From Pseudaminobacter soli (ex Li et al. 2025) (GTDB lineage Bacteria; Pseudomonadota; Alphaproteobacteria; Rhizobiales; Rhizobiaceae): a stretch of 64,000 nt of DNA. Location: positions 1 to 64,000 of the forward strand of contig NZ_JARXVF010000010.1 of assembly GCF_029892515.1 (NCBI RefSeq), in the 5' to 3' direction. The notes under the pieces were generated by a model that saw nothing but the letters and a program-made list of their open reading frames with translations, made no database searches and had not been told where the DNA came from. Of the stretch, positions 16,796 to 25,761 are shown piece after piece. The translations under genes and the position numbers were made by a program. Numbering within the stretch: the first letter of the stretch is position 1; every line of letters starts with the position of its first letter.

Positions 16796-17721
16796 ATATC
16801 GCCAGCAAAAGCCCGATCCTCACGACCGATGCCGACGGTTTTGCGGGTCCGCGTGGGCCAAAACCCCGCCGCATGCTCTCGCGCCGCAACATCATCGTCT
16901 ACGGCACGTTGCTGGTGGTGGCGGTCTACTACCTGCTGCCGCTCTACGTAATGATCGTTACCTCGCTGAAGGGAATGCCGGAAATCCGGCTCGGCAATAT
17001 TTTTTCGCCGCCGCTGGAGATTACCTTCGAGCCCTGGATCAAGGCGTGGTCCAGTGCCTGCACGGGGCTCAACTGCGACGGGCTTTCGCGGGGCTTCTGG
17101 AACTCGGTGCGCATCACCGTGCCGTCGGTGATCCTCTCGATCGCCATCGCCTCGGTGAACGGCTACGCGCTCGCCAACTGGCGCTTCAAGGGCTCGGAGC
17201 TCTTCTTCACGATCCTGATCGTCGGCGCCTTCATCCCGTATCAGGTGATGCTCTATCCGATCGTCATCATCCTGCGCGAGATCGGTCTTTACGGCAGCCT
17301 TGCCGGGCTGGTGATCGTGCATTCCATCTTCGGCATGCCGATCCTGACGCTGCTGTTCCGCAACTATTTCACCTCAATGCCGGAGGAGTTGTTCAAGGCC
17401 GCGCGCGTGGATGGCGCAGGCTTCTGGGGCATCTACCTGCGCATCATGCTGCCGATGTCGCTGCCGATCTTCGTGGTGGCGGTCATCATCCAGATCACCG
17501 GCATCTGGAACGACTTCCTGTTCGGCGTCGTCTACACGCGCCCCGAAACCTATCCGATGACAGTCCAGCTCAACAACATCGTCAACTCGGTGCAGGGGGT
17601 GAAGGAATACAACGTCAACATGGCTGCCACGCTGATCACAGGGCTGGTGCCGCTGATTGTCTATTTTGTTTCCGGAAAACTGTTCGTGCGCGGCATCGCC
17701 GCGGGCGCGGTGAAAGGATGA
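16792..17721 (+). CDS. Sugar ABC importer permease (MalG/UgpE type)
   Basis: A 309-residue inner-membrane protein. After a ~35-residue cytoplasmic lead comes helix 1 (IIVYGTLLVVAVYYLLPLYV), then SLKGMPEIRLGN, typical of MalG-type subunits. The EAA loop is LFKAARVDGAGFWGIYLRIM. The start at 16792 overlaps the stop of the first permease, indicating translational coupling. It ends FVRGIAAGAVKG, the usual ending of this family, five bases before the ATPase gene. Confidence 0.92.
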   Translation: MNIASKSPILTTDADGFAGPRGPKPRRMLSRRNIIVYGTLLVVAVYYLLPLYVMIVTSLKGMPEIRLGNIFSPPLEITFEPWIKAWSSACTGLNCDGLSRGFWNSVRITVPSVILSIAIASVNGYALANWRFKGSELFFTILIVGAFIPYQVMLYPIVIILREIGLYGSLAGLVIVHSIFGMPILTLLFRNYFTSMPEELFKAARVDGAGFWGIYLRIMLPMSLPIFVVAVIIQITGIWNDFLFGVVYTRPETYPMTVQLNNIVNSVQGVKEYNVNMAATLITGLVPLIVYFVSGKLFVRGIAAGAVKG

Positions 17722-17725
17722 GCGC

Positions 17726-18832
17726 ATGAGGGCAGAACGAGCCATCAACGCAAGTGTCTCCGTGCGCGACCTTTCGCTCAATTTTGGCGCCGTGCAGGTG
17801 TTGAAGGCGCTCAATCTCAACATCGCCGAAGGGGAATTCGTGGTACTGCTCGGACCGTCGGGCTGCGGCAAGTCGACTTTGCTCAACTGCATCGCCGGGC
17901 TGCTCGACATCACCGACGGGCGGATTTTCATCAAGGGTCGGAACGTGACCTGGGAGGAGCCGAAGGACCGCGGAATCGGCATGGTGTTCCAGTCCTACGC
18001 CCTCTATCCGCAGATGAGCGTGGAAAAGAACCTCTCCTTCGGGCTGCGCGTTGCCGGCCTGCCAAAGGATGAGATTGCGCAGCGTATCGCGCGTGCGGCG
18101 GAAATCCTGCAGATCGAGCCGCTGCTTCAGCGTAAGCCCGCCGCGCTCTCGGGCGGTCAGCGCCAGCGTGTTGCGATCGGTCGGGCGCTGGTACGCGATG
18201 TCGATGTTTTCCTCTTCGACGAGCCGCTATCCAATCTGGATGCCAAGTTGCGATCGGAATTGCGGGTCGAGATCAAGCTCCTGCACCGGCGGCTGCAGAA
18301 CACGATGATCTACGTCACCCACGACCAGATCGAGGCGATGACGCTCGCCGACCGTATCGCCGTGATGCGGGGCGGCGTCATCCAGCAGTTCGATGCGCCG
18401 CAGGCCATCTACAACCGGCCGGTCAACCGCTTCGTCGCCGGGTTTCTCGGCTCGCCCGCCATGAATTTCCTGGAGGGGAAGATCGAGAAGAGCGGGCCGG
18501 AATTGCGCTTTGCGGCAGATGGTCTTTCGGTGCCGCTTTCCACCTATGCCTTCGCGGACGGCGCGCAAACGGCGCCTGGAGCCGCCGCGCTCGGCATCCG
18601 GCCCGAGCATGTGAGCCTGAACAGCGGCGACGGCTGGCCCTTTTCGGCGACGGCATCTGTGGACGTTGTCGAGCCGATGGGCTCCGACACGCTGGTGTGG
18701 CTAAAACTCGCCGGCCAGAAGTTTTCCGTGCGGATGTCTTCGGAGCGCGCGCCGCAAGCCGGCGACCAAGTCACCGTCGGGTTCGATCCGATGCGCGCCT
18801 CGTTGTTCGATGCCGCCGGAGATCGCCTTTGA
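17726..18832 (+). CDS. Sugar ABC importer ATPase (UgpC/MalK type)
   Basis: A 368-residue ATPase. Walker A is GPSGCGKST (~residues 44-52), the signature LSGGQRQR is at ~140, Walker B is VFLFDEPLSNLDA, and the switch histidine is in YVTHDQIEAMTLADR. The C-terminal ~130 residues form the TOBE/OB regulatory domain (GIRPEHV). It is coupled to the permeases by a five-base gap with an AAAGGA site. It should energise this importer and, being of the promiscuous MalK type, possibly others nearby that lack an ATPase. Confidence 0.94.
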   Translation: MRAERAINASVSVRDLSLNFGAVQVLKALNLNIAEGEFVVLLGPSGCGKSTLLNCIAGLLDITDGRIFIKGRNVTWEEPKDRGIGMVFQSYALYPQMSVEKNLSFGLRVAGLPKDEIAQRIARAAEILQIEPLLQRKPAALSGGQRQRVAIGRALVRDVDVFLFDEPLSNLDAKLRSELRVEIKLLHRRLQNTMIYVTHDQIEAMTLADRIAVMRGGVIQQFDAPQAIYNRPVNRFVAGFLGSPAMNFLEGKIEKSGPELRFAADGLSVPLSTYAFADGAQTAPGAAALGIRPEHVSLNSGDGWPFSATASVDVVEPMGSDTLVWLKLAGQKFSVRMSSERAPQAGDQVTVGFDPMRASLFDAAGDRL

Positions 18833-18866
18833 CGTTTTTTCTCCCCCAAGCAAATGGACGGACAGG

Positions 18867-19613
18867 ATGAACTGGTCATTCCAACTTTACAGTGCTCGCA
18901 ACTTCCTTCCCTGGCACGAGGTACTGACGATTCTCTCGACGAGCGGCTACAAGGAGGTCGAGGGTTTTGGCGCGGTCTATGAGGATCCAAAAGCTTTCCG
19001 CGCTGGGCTCGACAAGAACGGGCTTTCGATGCCGACGGCGCATTTTTCGATCGATGCGCTGGAGAACGATTTCGACGGTGTGCAGCGCACCGCCGAGGCG
19101 CTCGGCGTCAAGCAGTTGGTCTGTCCTTACCTCGCGGCCGAGGCGCGGCCGACCGACACAGCCGGCTGGCGCGGTTTCGGTGAGCGGCTGGCCATGGCGG
19201 GCGAGCGGGCGAAAGCGGCAGGCTATGGCTTTGCGTGGCACAACCATGATTTCGAATTTGCGCCGCTTGCTGACGGCTCCGTGCCGCAGGAGCACATTCT
19301 TTCCGCTGCGCCCGACATCGGCTGGGAGATCGATGTCGCCTGGATAGTGCGCGGCGGGGCCGATCCACAGCCCTGGATCGACCGCCACGGGCACCGCATC
19401 GTGGCCGTGCACGTCAAGGACATCGCCAAGTCGGGCGAGGGGCTGGACGAGGACGGCTGGTCCGACGTCGGCCACGGCACCATCGACTGGGCCGGGCTGA
19501 TCAAGACATTGCGGGGAAAGACGTCGGCCAAGCACTTCATCATGGAACAGGACAATCCCAACGACGTCGAGCGCTTCGCGCGCCGTTCGATCGCTGCGGT
19601 CAAGGCTTACTAA
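18867..19613 (+). CDS. TIM-barrel sugar isomerase/epimerase (AP-endonuclease-2 fold)
   Basis: A 248-residue protein of the xylose-isomerase-like TIM-barrel superfamily (starts MNWSFQLYSARNF). Metal-site landmarks include the His-Asn-His of WHNHDFEF (~residue 127), WEIDVAWI (~152), VHVKDIA (~183) and the late Glu of FIMEQDNP. It lies between the ATPase and a Gfo/Idh/MocA dehydrogenase. Such pairs often act on C3-oxidised sugars (epimerase, isomerase or lyase); that role is inferred. ATG 18867 overlaps a GGACAGG site, and the frame is open upstream to 18810 inside the ATPase gene. Confidence 0.85.
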   Translation: MNWSFQLYSARNFLPWHEVLTILSTSGYKEVEGFGAVYEDPKAFRAGLDKNGLSMPTAHFSIDALENDFDGVQRTAEALGVKQLVCPYLAAEARPTDTAGWRGFGERLAMAGERAKAAGYGFAWHNHDFEFAPLADGSVPQEHILSAAPDIGWEIDVAWIVRGGADPQPWIDRHGHRIVAVHVKDIAKSGEGLDEDGWSDVGHGTIDWAGLIKTLRGKTSAKHFIMEQDNPNDVERFARRSIAAVKAY

Positions 19614-19624
19614 GGGGAAGAAAT

Positions 19625-20767
19625 ATGGCAAGGAAACTGGGGGTCGGCGTCATCGGCTGCGGCAACATCTCGGCGGCCTATTTCAGGCTGGCGCCGCTGT
19701 TCCGCGGCATCGAGATGCGGGCATGCGCCGATATCAACATGAAGGCGGCCAAGGCGCGGGCGAAGGAATTTTCGCTGCGCGCCGAGACGGTTGAAGACCT
19801 GCTCAAGGCCGACGACATCGACATTGTCGTCAATCTGACCATACCGGCGGTGCATTACGAGGTGTCCAAGGCCGTCCTCGACGCCGGCAAGCATGTCTAC
19901 TCGGAAAAGCCGTTCGTGCTGTCGGTCAAGGAAGGGCTGGACCTGAAGAAGCGGGCCGAGAAGAAGGGGCTGCGCATCGGCTCGGCGCCTGACACCTTCC
20001 TCGGCGGAGCGCACCAGCTCGCGCGCGACCTGATCGACAGCGGCAAGGTAGGCAGGATCACCAGCGGCACCTGCTTCGTGATGAGCCACGGCATGGAGCA
20101 TTGGCACCCTAATCCTGACTTCTTCTTCCAGCCGGGCGCCGGGCCAGTCCTCGACATCGGTCCATATTACGTCACCAACCTGATCCAGCTTGTCGGTCCG
20201 GTCAGGCAAGTCGCCGCCGTCGCCACCACGCCCACTACAGAACGAACGATCCTATCCAAGCCGCGGGCGGGCGAAAAAATCCCGGTCAATACGCCGACGA
20301 CCATTCACGCGATCCTGGAGTTTGTGAGCGGGGCGGTGGTGACGCTCAACACGAGCTGGGACGTGTGGGTGCATGCCCATCAGCCTATGGAACTCTACGG
20401 CGAAGCAGGCACGCTATTCGTGCCGGACCCGAACTTTTTCGGCGGCGAACTCAGCTACACCAATGCCGGCAAGGTGGTGAAGAAGCTGCCGAAGTGGGAT
20501 CACCCGTTCGGCATCGAGAACGAGAAGCACTCGCACGGCATGATGGCCAACTACCGCACGGCGGGGCTCGCCGACATGGCGCTCGCCATCCTCGAAGACC
20601 GCCCGCACCGCTGCTCGATGGAGATGGCTCTGCACGCGGTCGAGGTGATGACCGGGATCCTGAAATCGGGCGAGACCGGCAAGTTCGTGGCCATGCAGAC
20701 CACCTGCGAGCGGCCGGCAGCCTTGGGTGTGAAGGAGGCGAAGGCGCTACTGGCAAAGCGAGGGTAG
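19625..20767 (+). CDS. Gfo/Idh/MocA-family sugar dehydrogenase
   Basis: A 380-residue NAD(P)-dependent oxidoreductase. The Rossmann motif is GVIGCGNISAAYF (residues 7-19), the conserved EKPFVLS is at ~97, and the substrate-side block is GPVLDIGPYYVTNLI (~residue 177) with the D..H/Y pattern of the family. It follows the TIM-barrel gene by 11 bases with a GGGGAAG site and ends the operon. By family knowledge it oxidises or reduces a sugar or inositol; here it most likely handles the imported sugar. The exact substrate is unknown. Confidence 0.9.
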   Translation: MARKLGVGVIGCGNISAAYFRLAPLFRGIEMRACADINMKAAKARAKEFSLRAETVEDLLKADDIDIVVNLTIPAVHYEVSKAVLDAGKHVYSEKPFVLSVKEGLDLKKRAEKKGLRIGSAPDTFLGGAHQLARDLIDSGKVGRITSGTCFVMSHGMEHWHPNPDFFFQPGAGPVLDIGPYYVTNLIQLVGPVRQVAAVATTPTTERTILSKPRAGEKIPVNTPTTIHAILEFVSGAVVTLNTSWDVWVHAHQPMELYGEAGTLFVPDPNFFGGELSYTNAGKVVKKLPKWDHPFGIENEKHSHGMMANYRTAGLADMALAILEDRPHRCSMEMALHAVEVMTGILKSGETGKFVAMQTTCERPAALGVKEAKALLAKRG

Positions 20768-20861
20768 CCTTTTTGCGGAAGAACGGTCGGCTTAGGCTAT
20801 CGGTGAGTGCCGGTGGCCTCGCTCATTCGACTGGTTTGCGGCCCGCACCAGAGGACGGTGC

Positions 20862-21692
20862 CTACCCTTCGGCCTGCGAGAGGGTCGTCGCGGCAATCTT
20901 TGTCAGAGCCGCCGACAGGCCGGGCGTGCAGGCAAGTGCGGGCTGGCCCGATTGCCAGTTGCCGGTCAGCGGGAAGTCTGCGCTGTAGCCACCGGCCTCT
21001 TTGACCAGCAAGAGCCCGGCGAGCACGTCCCAGGCGAACAGATGTGCCTCGATGAAACCATCGACGCGTCCGGCCGCAACGTGGGCGAGGCCGCGGGCCG
21101 CCGAGCCGAACTGGACGAAGTCGCAGCCGGCATCGAGTAGGCGTGTAAGCAAGACGACATAGTCGGGCAGTGGCGCCTTGCGCGAATAACCGGCGTCGAC
21201 CGTTGCCTCCGCGAGCTGGTTGGTATTGCTCACCTTGAGAGGAGCGCCGTTGCAGAAAGCACCGCGTCCGCGCCGTGCTGCAAACATTTCGTCGGCGGCA
21301 GGATCGAACACGACGCCAAATTGTGTGACGCCATCGACGCAGACTGCGATGGAAATCGCGAAACAGGCAATGCCGCGGGCAAAATTGCCGGTGCCGTCGA
21401 TCGGGTCGATCACCCATGTCGTGCCGGAGATCGCGCCTGCCGATTCTTCGGTCAGGATGCCGTCATCGGGGAAACTCTCTGCGATCTTTGCGCGGATCAG
21501 GGTGTCGACGGCATGGTCGGCGGCGGTGACGAGATCGCGCGGGCCCTTCTGCGAAATGCTGAGATCGCGACTGCGGAAGTAGCGCATGGCAAGCCTTCCG
21601 GCCTCGCGCGCCATAGAAAGCGCGAAGGCAAAGCGCCGGCCCAGTGGATCGTCGTTCGTCGCGATTGCTTCGGCAACAGGGCGAGGGGTCAT
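20862..21692 (-). CDS. Inositol-monophosphatase-family phosphatase
   Basis: A 276-residue Mg2+-dependent phosphatase of the IMPase/FBPase superfamily. The metal site is visible: DLVTAADHAVD (~57), EES (~83), DPIDGTGNF (~95-103) and WDVLAGLLLV (~225). The start ATG at 21692 overlaps the stop of the IclR gene by four bases, so the two are one leftward transcription unit. It is convergent with the Gfo/Idh gene. The natural substrate could be inositol phosphate or another sugar or polyol phosphate linked to the neighbouring importer. Confidence 0.9.
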   Translation of the reverse strand: MTPRPVAEAIATNDDPLGRRFAFALSMAREAGRLAMRYFRSRDLSISQKGPRDLVTAADHAVDTLIRAKIAESFPDDGILTEESAGAISGTTWVIDPIDGTGNFARGIACFAISIAVCVDGVTQFGVVFDPAADEMFAARRGRGAFCNGAPLKVSNTNQLAEATVDAGYSRKAPLPDYVVLLTRLLDAGCDFVQFGSAARGLAHVAAGRVDGFIEAHLFAWDVLAGLLLVKEAGGYSADFPLTGNWQSGQPALACTPGLSAALTKIAATTLSQAEG

Positions 21693-22495
21693 GCCCGTGT
21701 CCTCCAGCCTGCCTGTGCGGGCGGGCCGCCGAGCGCCGCCGAAATCCGGTCAGCATGATCGATCAACTTTTGCGCCAAGGCCGGCACGGCCGCATCGGGC
21801 AGCAGTTGCTTGAGCGTGGTAACACTGATCGCTCCGGCCGCTGCGCCATTGTGTCCAAAGACGGCTGCGGCAATGCAGATCACGCCTTCATGGTCTTCCT
21901 CATCGTCGATCGCATAGTTTCTGGCAGCGACGGTATCGAGGGCGGTATCCAGCGCCGGCAGCGTGCTCAGCGTTTTCGGGGTGCGTGCCGGCGTACCGAT
22001 GCGTTCGAGCAGTTCAAGCGCCTCGCTGCGTGGCATGGCAGCCAAGAAAATCTTTCCGACCGCCGAGCAATGAGGGCGCTCCCGCCGTCCAAGCGCCGAA
22101 TCCAGACGGATCGCGTCGGGCGCATCTGCGCGGCCGACAACGACGGCTGCATCTTCGTCCCAGATGGCAACGCGCGAGGTGATGCCTGTCGTCTGGGTAA
22201 GTTGGCGCAGGACGGGCATCGCGACATCGGCAATGCCGGTGCCCGACAAGGCCAGATCGCCCAGCCGCACCAGGGCGAGACCCAATCGATAGCGCTTGCC
22301 GAGACCTTCGCCGACGTCGGTGACGATACCGCGCGCCTTGAGCGTCAGAAGCGTGGCATAGGCCGCCGCCTTGGTGATCCCGACGTCATTCGCGAGGTCG
22401 GTCAGGCGTGCGCCGTTTTTTCCGGCCACCGCGATTTTCTCGAGAATATCGAGCGCACGGCCAACGCTCTGAACTCGATAGCGATCTTCGTTCAT
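21689..22495 (-). CDS. IclR-family transcription regulator
   Basis: A 268-residue regulator. The N-terminal winged helix is ALDILEKIAVAGKNGARLTD, then NDVGITKAAAYATLLTL; the C-terminal ligand domain contains HCSAVGKIFLAAM, the usual IclR core, and a late AISVTTLK. ATG 22495 is preferred over the TTG at 22501. It is co-transcribed with the phosphatase and divergent from the ATPase-less importer, so it probably regulates both through the AT-rich repeats at 22539-22570. Confidence 0.9.
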   Translation of the reverse strand: MNEDRYRVQSVGRALDILEKIAVAGKNGARLTDLANDVGITKAAAYATLLTLKARGIVTDVGEGLGKRYRLGLALVRLGDLALSGTGIADVAMPVLRQLTQTTGITSRVAIWDEDAAVVVGRADAPDAIRLDSALGRRERPHCSAVGKIFLAAMPRSEALELLERIGTPARTPKTLSTLPALDTALDTVAARNYAIDDEEDHEGVICIAAAVFGHNGAAAGAISVTTLKQLLPDAAVPALAQKLIDHADRISAALGGPPAQAGWRTRA

Positions 22496-22538
22496 GTCCA
22501 AGAATTCCCGCCAAATGTCATCAGGAGGTCACGCAGCG

Positions 22539-22570
22539 ATATTAAACGATGTTTTGTAATATTAAACAAT
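22539..22570. promoter_or_regulatory. Candidate IclR operator: repeated ATATTAAAC
   Basis: ATATTAAAC occurs at 22539-22547 and 22559-22567, 20 bases (about two helical turns) apart, with GATGTTTTGT between them giving partial inverted symmetry (TTAAAC/GTTTTG). It lies in the IclR/importer divergent region in strikingly AT-rich sequence. Confidence 0.5.
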
Positions 22571-22730
22571 AACCCTGAGGCACAGTTTTTGTGCGACCTG
22601 TCGGGGCCAATGATCGGGCGTCTGAGCAGACCATGCAGACAGTTACGTGGCCGGAAAGAATGCCTTCGGTGGCCAACCGCAACCCATCTGGCTATGTCGC
22701 GCAGACCGGTGACGGATCGGCAGTTGCGTG

Positions 22731-23576
22731 ATGGCTGGCAGCGCAACTCATTCCCGGCTCGCCTGGATCGGTCTCGCGCCGTTCCTGGTCTTTGTTGCGG
22801 CCTTCGAGGTCCTGCCGGTGCTCACCTTGTTGCGCTCCAGCCTGACGGGCGAGCACGGTCTTACCTTCGGCAATTTCGGCCGAGCGATGACGCCGTCGAT
22901 GCTGACGGCCTTCGCCAACAGCCTGCAGTTGGCCCTGGCAACAGCAGTTGGCGGAACAGTCTTCGGCACCATCGTTGCCTATGCGATCGCGACGTCATCC
23001 AGTCCGACGGCCCGCTATGCGCTGACCGCGCTCGCCAATGTCACGGCAAATTTCGGCGGGGCGCCGCTTGCCTTCGCCTTCGTCATCACGCTCGGCTCGA
23101 CCGGTTTCGTCACGCTGCTGCTCGGCTATCTCGGGATTCACCTCTATCCCGACTTCCGCATCTATTCGATCACGGGCCTCGGCATCGCCTATCTCTATTT
23201 CCAGATGCCGCTCGCCATCCTGCTGGTCATGCCCGCACTGCTGGCGCTGCGGCAGGAATGGCGCGAGGCGGCGGCCATCCTCGGCGCCACGACTGTCCAG
23301 TATTGGACACGTGTCGGCTTGCCGATCCTCGCCCCGGCGATGCTGGCGAGCTTCTTCCTGCTGTTTGCCAATGCCTTCGGCGCCTATGCCACCGCCTGGA
23401 CCCTGACAGGCTCAGACGTCAATCTGGTACCCGTGCAGATCGCGGCACTGGTACGCGGCGAGGTGGTGCTCGATCCCGCCTTGGCCGATGCGCTGGCAGT
23501 GCTTTCGCTACTCGTCATGGGCGGCTGCCTGGCCGCCTACCAGCATTTCGCCCGCCGCATGAGGCGCACGAAATGA
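22731..23576 (+). CDS. ABC importer permease (Fe3+/polyamine/phosphonate type), first subunit
   Basis: A 281-residue six-helix membrane protein. The EAA loop is EWREAAAILGATTVQYW (~residue 176). The style (long loop, FSxR-free) fits the CysTW/PotB-like class serving Fe3+, spermidine or aminoethylphosphonate importers. GTG 22728 precedes the ATG at 22731; the ribosome site is weak. It overlaps the next permease by four bases. There is no ATPase gene in this operon. Confidence 0.9.
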   Translation: MAGSATHSRLAWIGLAPFLVFVAAFEVLPVLTLLRSSLTGEHGLTFGNFGRAMTPSMLTAFANSLQLALATAVGGTVFGTIVAYAIATSSSPTARYALTALANVTANFGGAPLAFAFVITLGSTGFVTLLLGYLGIHLYPDFRIYSITGLGIAYLYFQMPLAILLVMPALLALRQEWREAAAILGATTVQYWTRVGLPILAPAMLASFFLLFANAFGAYATAWTLTGSDVNLVPVQIAALVRGEVVLDPALADALAVLSLLVMGGCLAAYQHFARRMRRTK

Positions 23577-24385
23577 GCGCCGGAGTTCCGACATGGCGGG
23601 CACCGGTCATCGGCTGCTTCCTGGCCTTCATGACCGTTCCGGTCGCGGCGACGGCGCTGTTTTCCTTCGCTACCCGCTGGGACCGGACGCTCTGGCCCGA
23701 AGGCTTTACGCTGGCCTGGTGGGCCAAGGTGACATCGCGATCGGCGTTTACCGACACGCTGCTGAATTCCTTCTGGGTGGCTGCGGTTTCCGTGCTCGTG
23801 TCGCTGGCGATCGTCGTGCCCGCGGCCTATCTCGCCCATACCCGGCTTCCCCGCGCCAAGCCCTGGCTCGAATTGTTTTCGATCGTGCCGTTCTCGCTGC
23901 CCGGGGTCGTTCTGGCGCTCGGCCTCATTCGCCTCTATTCGAAATTGCCCCTGCCGTTGGTCAATACGCCCAATATCCTGATTGCGGCCTATGTCATCGT
24001 CGCATTGCCGTTCATGTACCGAGCGGTGATGACGACGCTGGAGAGCGTGGACACGCGGACCCTGATCGAGGCTGCCCAAAGCCTCGGGGCCGGCCCAATC
24101 CAGATCTTTGGCTGGGTCATCGTGCCCAACATCGCCGTCGGCATCGTCAATGGCAGCCTGCTCGTCTTCTCCGCGGTGTTTGCCGAGTTCGTGCTGGCCA
24201 ACCTGCTGATCGGCACCCGGTTGAAGACGTTTCCGATCTACCTCGTCGAATTCACGCGCTCGGATGCGCGCCAGGCCAGCGCGCTTGCGCTGATGAGTTT
24301 CGTCATCGCCTGGGTCATCTCGCTGGCCATTCTCTGGACGGCGGCAAGGCCGCGCAAGCCACAAAGGGGCGGAGGCCACGGCTGA
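23573..24385 (+). CDS. ABC importer permease (PotC/PhnV-like), second subunit
   Basis: A 270-residue six-helix membrane protein starting at ATG 23573, overlapping the first permease's stop. The EAA loop is LIEAAQSLGAGPIQIFGWVI (~residue 163). It ends in a basic tail (RPRKPQRGGG). Only 71 bases separate it from the binding-protein gene, too few for the ATPase that usually lies at one end of such operons. Confidence 0.9.
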   Translation: MSAGVPTWRAPVIGCFLAFMTVPVAATALFSFATRWDRTLWPEGFTLAWWAKVTSRSAFTDTLLNSFWVAAVSVLVSLAIVVPAAYLAHTRLPRAKPWLELFSIVPFSLPGVVLALGLIRLYSKLPLPLVNTPNILIAAYVIVALPFMYRAVMTTLESVDTRTLIEAAQSLGAGPIQIFGWVIVPNIAVGIVNGSLLVFSAVFAEFVLANLLIGTRLKTFPIYLVEFTRSDARQASALALMSFVIAWVISLAILWTAARPRKPQRGGGHG

Positions 24386-24456
24386 GCGCGATCACGGATA
24401 TGCCTCCGCGGGCGGGAGCGGGGTGCATCGGAATGGGCCCGCATTGGAGAAACACG

Positions 24457-25497
24457 ATGAACGTCAAACTCACCGCCGCGCTGCTGGCCGGCGCCGTCGC
24501 TTTCCAGGTCCTGCCGGCAAAGGCCGAGGACACGCTGACCGCTGCCAAAGCCGAGGGACAATATGTCAGCTATGGCATGTCGGACGACTGGGTGAATCTC
24601 GGCACGATCTTCGAGACCATCGAGACGAAACACGGCCTCAAGCATGTCGACACCGACATGACCTCGGCCGAGCAGATCACGCATCTGCTGGCCGAAAAGG
24701 ATGCGCCAGTGATGGATATCGCCGACATCGGCTATGACTTCACCGGCCGACTGCTGGAAAATGGCCTCGCCGCCACCTACAAGAACGCCTCTTGGGACAG
24801 CATCAAGGAGCAGTACAAGGACCCTGAAGGCCGCTGGGCCTCGTCCTACTGGGGCGCCATCGCCTTCCTGGTCAACAAGGACAAGGTGAAGGAACTGCCC
24901 CAGACGTGGAACGACCTGCTGAAGCCTGAATACAAGGACATGGTCTGCAGCCGCGACCCGCGCATCTCCACCTATGCCACCGCCTCGGTTCTCGCAGCGG
25001 CCTACGCGAATGGCGGCGGCGAGGGCAATGTGCAGCCCGGCCTCGCCTGGTTCAAGCAGCTGCGCGACAGCGGCAACCTGCGCAACGGCGTGGTTCTGAA
25101 CGTCGCTTCCGTGCAGAAGGGCGAATGCCCGATTTCGCTGGTCTACGACTTCGACGGCTTTGCCAAGCGTGACGCGACCGGCATGCCACTGGAAGTCATA
25201 ATTCCGACTGACGGCACCGTAGGCATGCTGTTTGCCCAGTACGTCAGCTCGGTCGCTCCGCACCCGAATGCCGCCCGCGTCGCGATCGACTTTCTGTTCT
25301 CCGACGAAGGCCAGACGCTGCTTGCCGAGGGCTATGCCCATCCGACCCGCGACGTCACCCTGCCCGATGCGGTGAAGGCCAAGATGCTGCCGGCGAGCGC
25401 CTATGAGAAGGTTCGCTTCCCGACTAATCTCGAGAGCTTCTCCGGTGCGGTCAAATCCATTGCCGAAGGCTGGGACAAGATCGCCAACGCCAACTGA
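24457..25497 (+). CDS. ABC importer periplasmic binding protein (Fe3+/phosphonate-like class)
   Basis: A 346-residue exported protein. The signal peptide is residues 1-23 (MNVKLTAALLAGAVAFQVLP...). The mature part follows the class of extracellular binding proteins for Fe3+, polyamines or 2-aminoethylphosphonate (motifs ADIGYDFTGRLLENG, SYWGAIAFLVNKDKV, VYDFDGFAKRD). GGAGAAA precedes ATG 24457. It lacks the tyrosine pair typical of iron binders at an obvious place, so the ligand is open; the neighbouring phosphatase hints at a phosphorylated polyol or phosphonate. Confidence 0.88.
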   Translation: MNVKLTAALLAGAVAFQVLPAKAEDTLTAAKAEGQYVSYGMSDDWVNLGTIFETIETKHGLKHVDTDMTSAEQITHLLAEKDAPVMDIADIGYDFTGRLLENGLAATYKNASWDSIKEQYKDPEGRWASSYWGAIAFLVNKDKVKELPQTWNDLLKPEYKDMVCSRDPRISTYATASVLAAAYANGGGEGNVQPGLAWFKQLRDSGNLRNGVVLNVASVQKGECPISLVYDFDGFAKRDATGMPLEVIIPTDGTVGMLFAQYVSSVAPHPNAARVAIDFLFSDEGQTLLAEGYAHPTRDVTLPDAVKAKMLPASAYEKVRFPTNLESFSGAVKSIAEGWDKIANAN

Positions 25498-25510
25498 CGG
25501 CGGATCAGTC

Positions 25511-25537
25511 GAGCCCGCCGGTGCAAGCCGCGGGCTC
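25511..25537 (+). terminator. Stem-loop after the binding-protein gene
   Basis: Arms GAGCCCGC and GCGGGCTC form a perfect 8-bp stem with an 11-base loop, 14 bases after the stop codon. No T tract follows, so it may stabilise the mRNA or act as a weak terminator. Confidence 0.45.
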
Positions 25538-25761
25538 GGCAACATCGCAATGAGTTCCTGATGCGCGCCGAATGGCGGCGCTACCGGGCAGGACAGGGCC
25601 ATACAGTCGTCGCCGCCACATTCTTGCCCGCTTGCGGACACAATCGGTTAACAGACCGCTAAACAATTACCTCGTAAAAGAATGGCTGGGGCGGAATGCA
25701 CCGATATTTTTGGCGGCATTCTTGTTGTGTATTGCGTAAAGCTCGTCTGGGGTAATCGACA

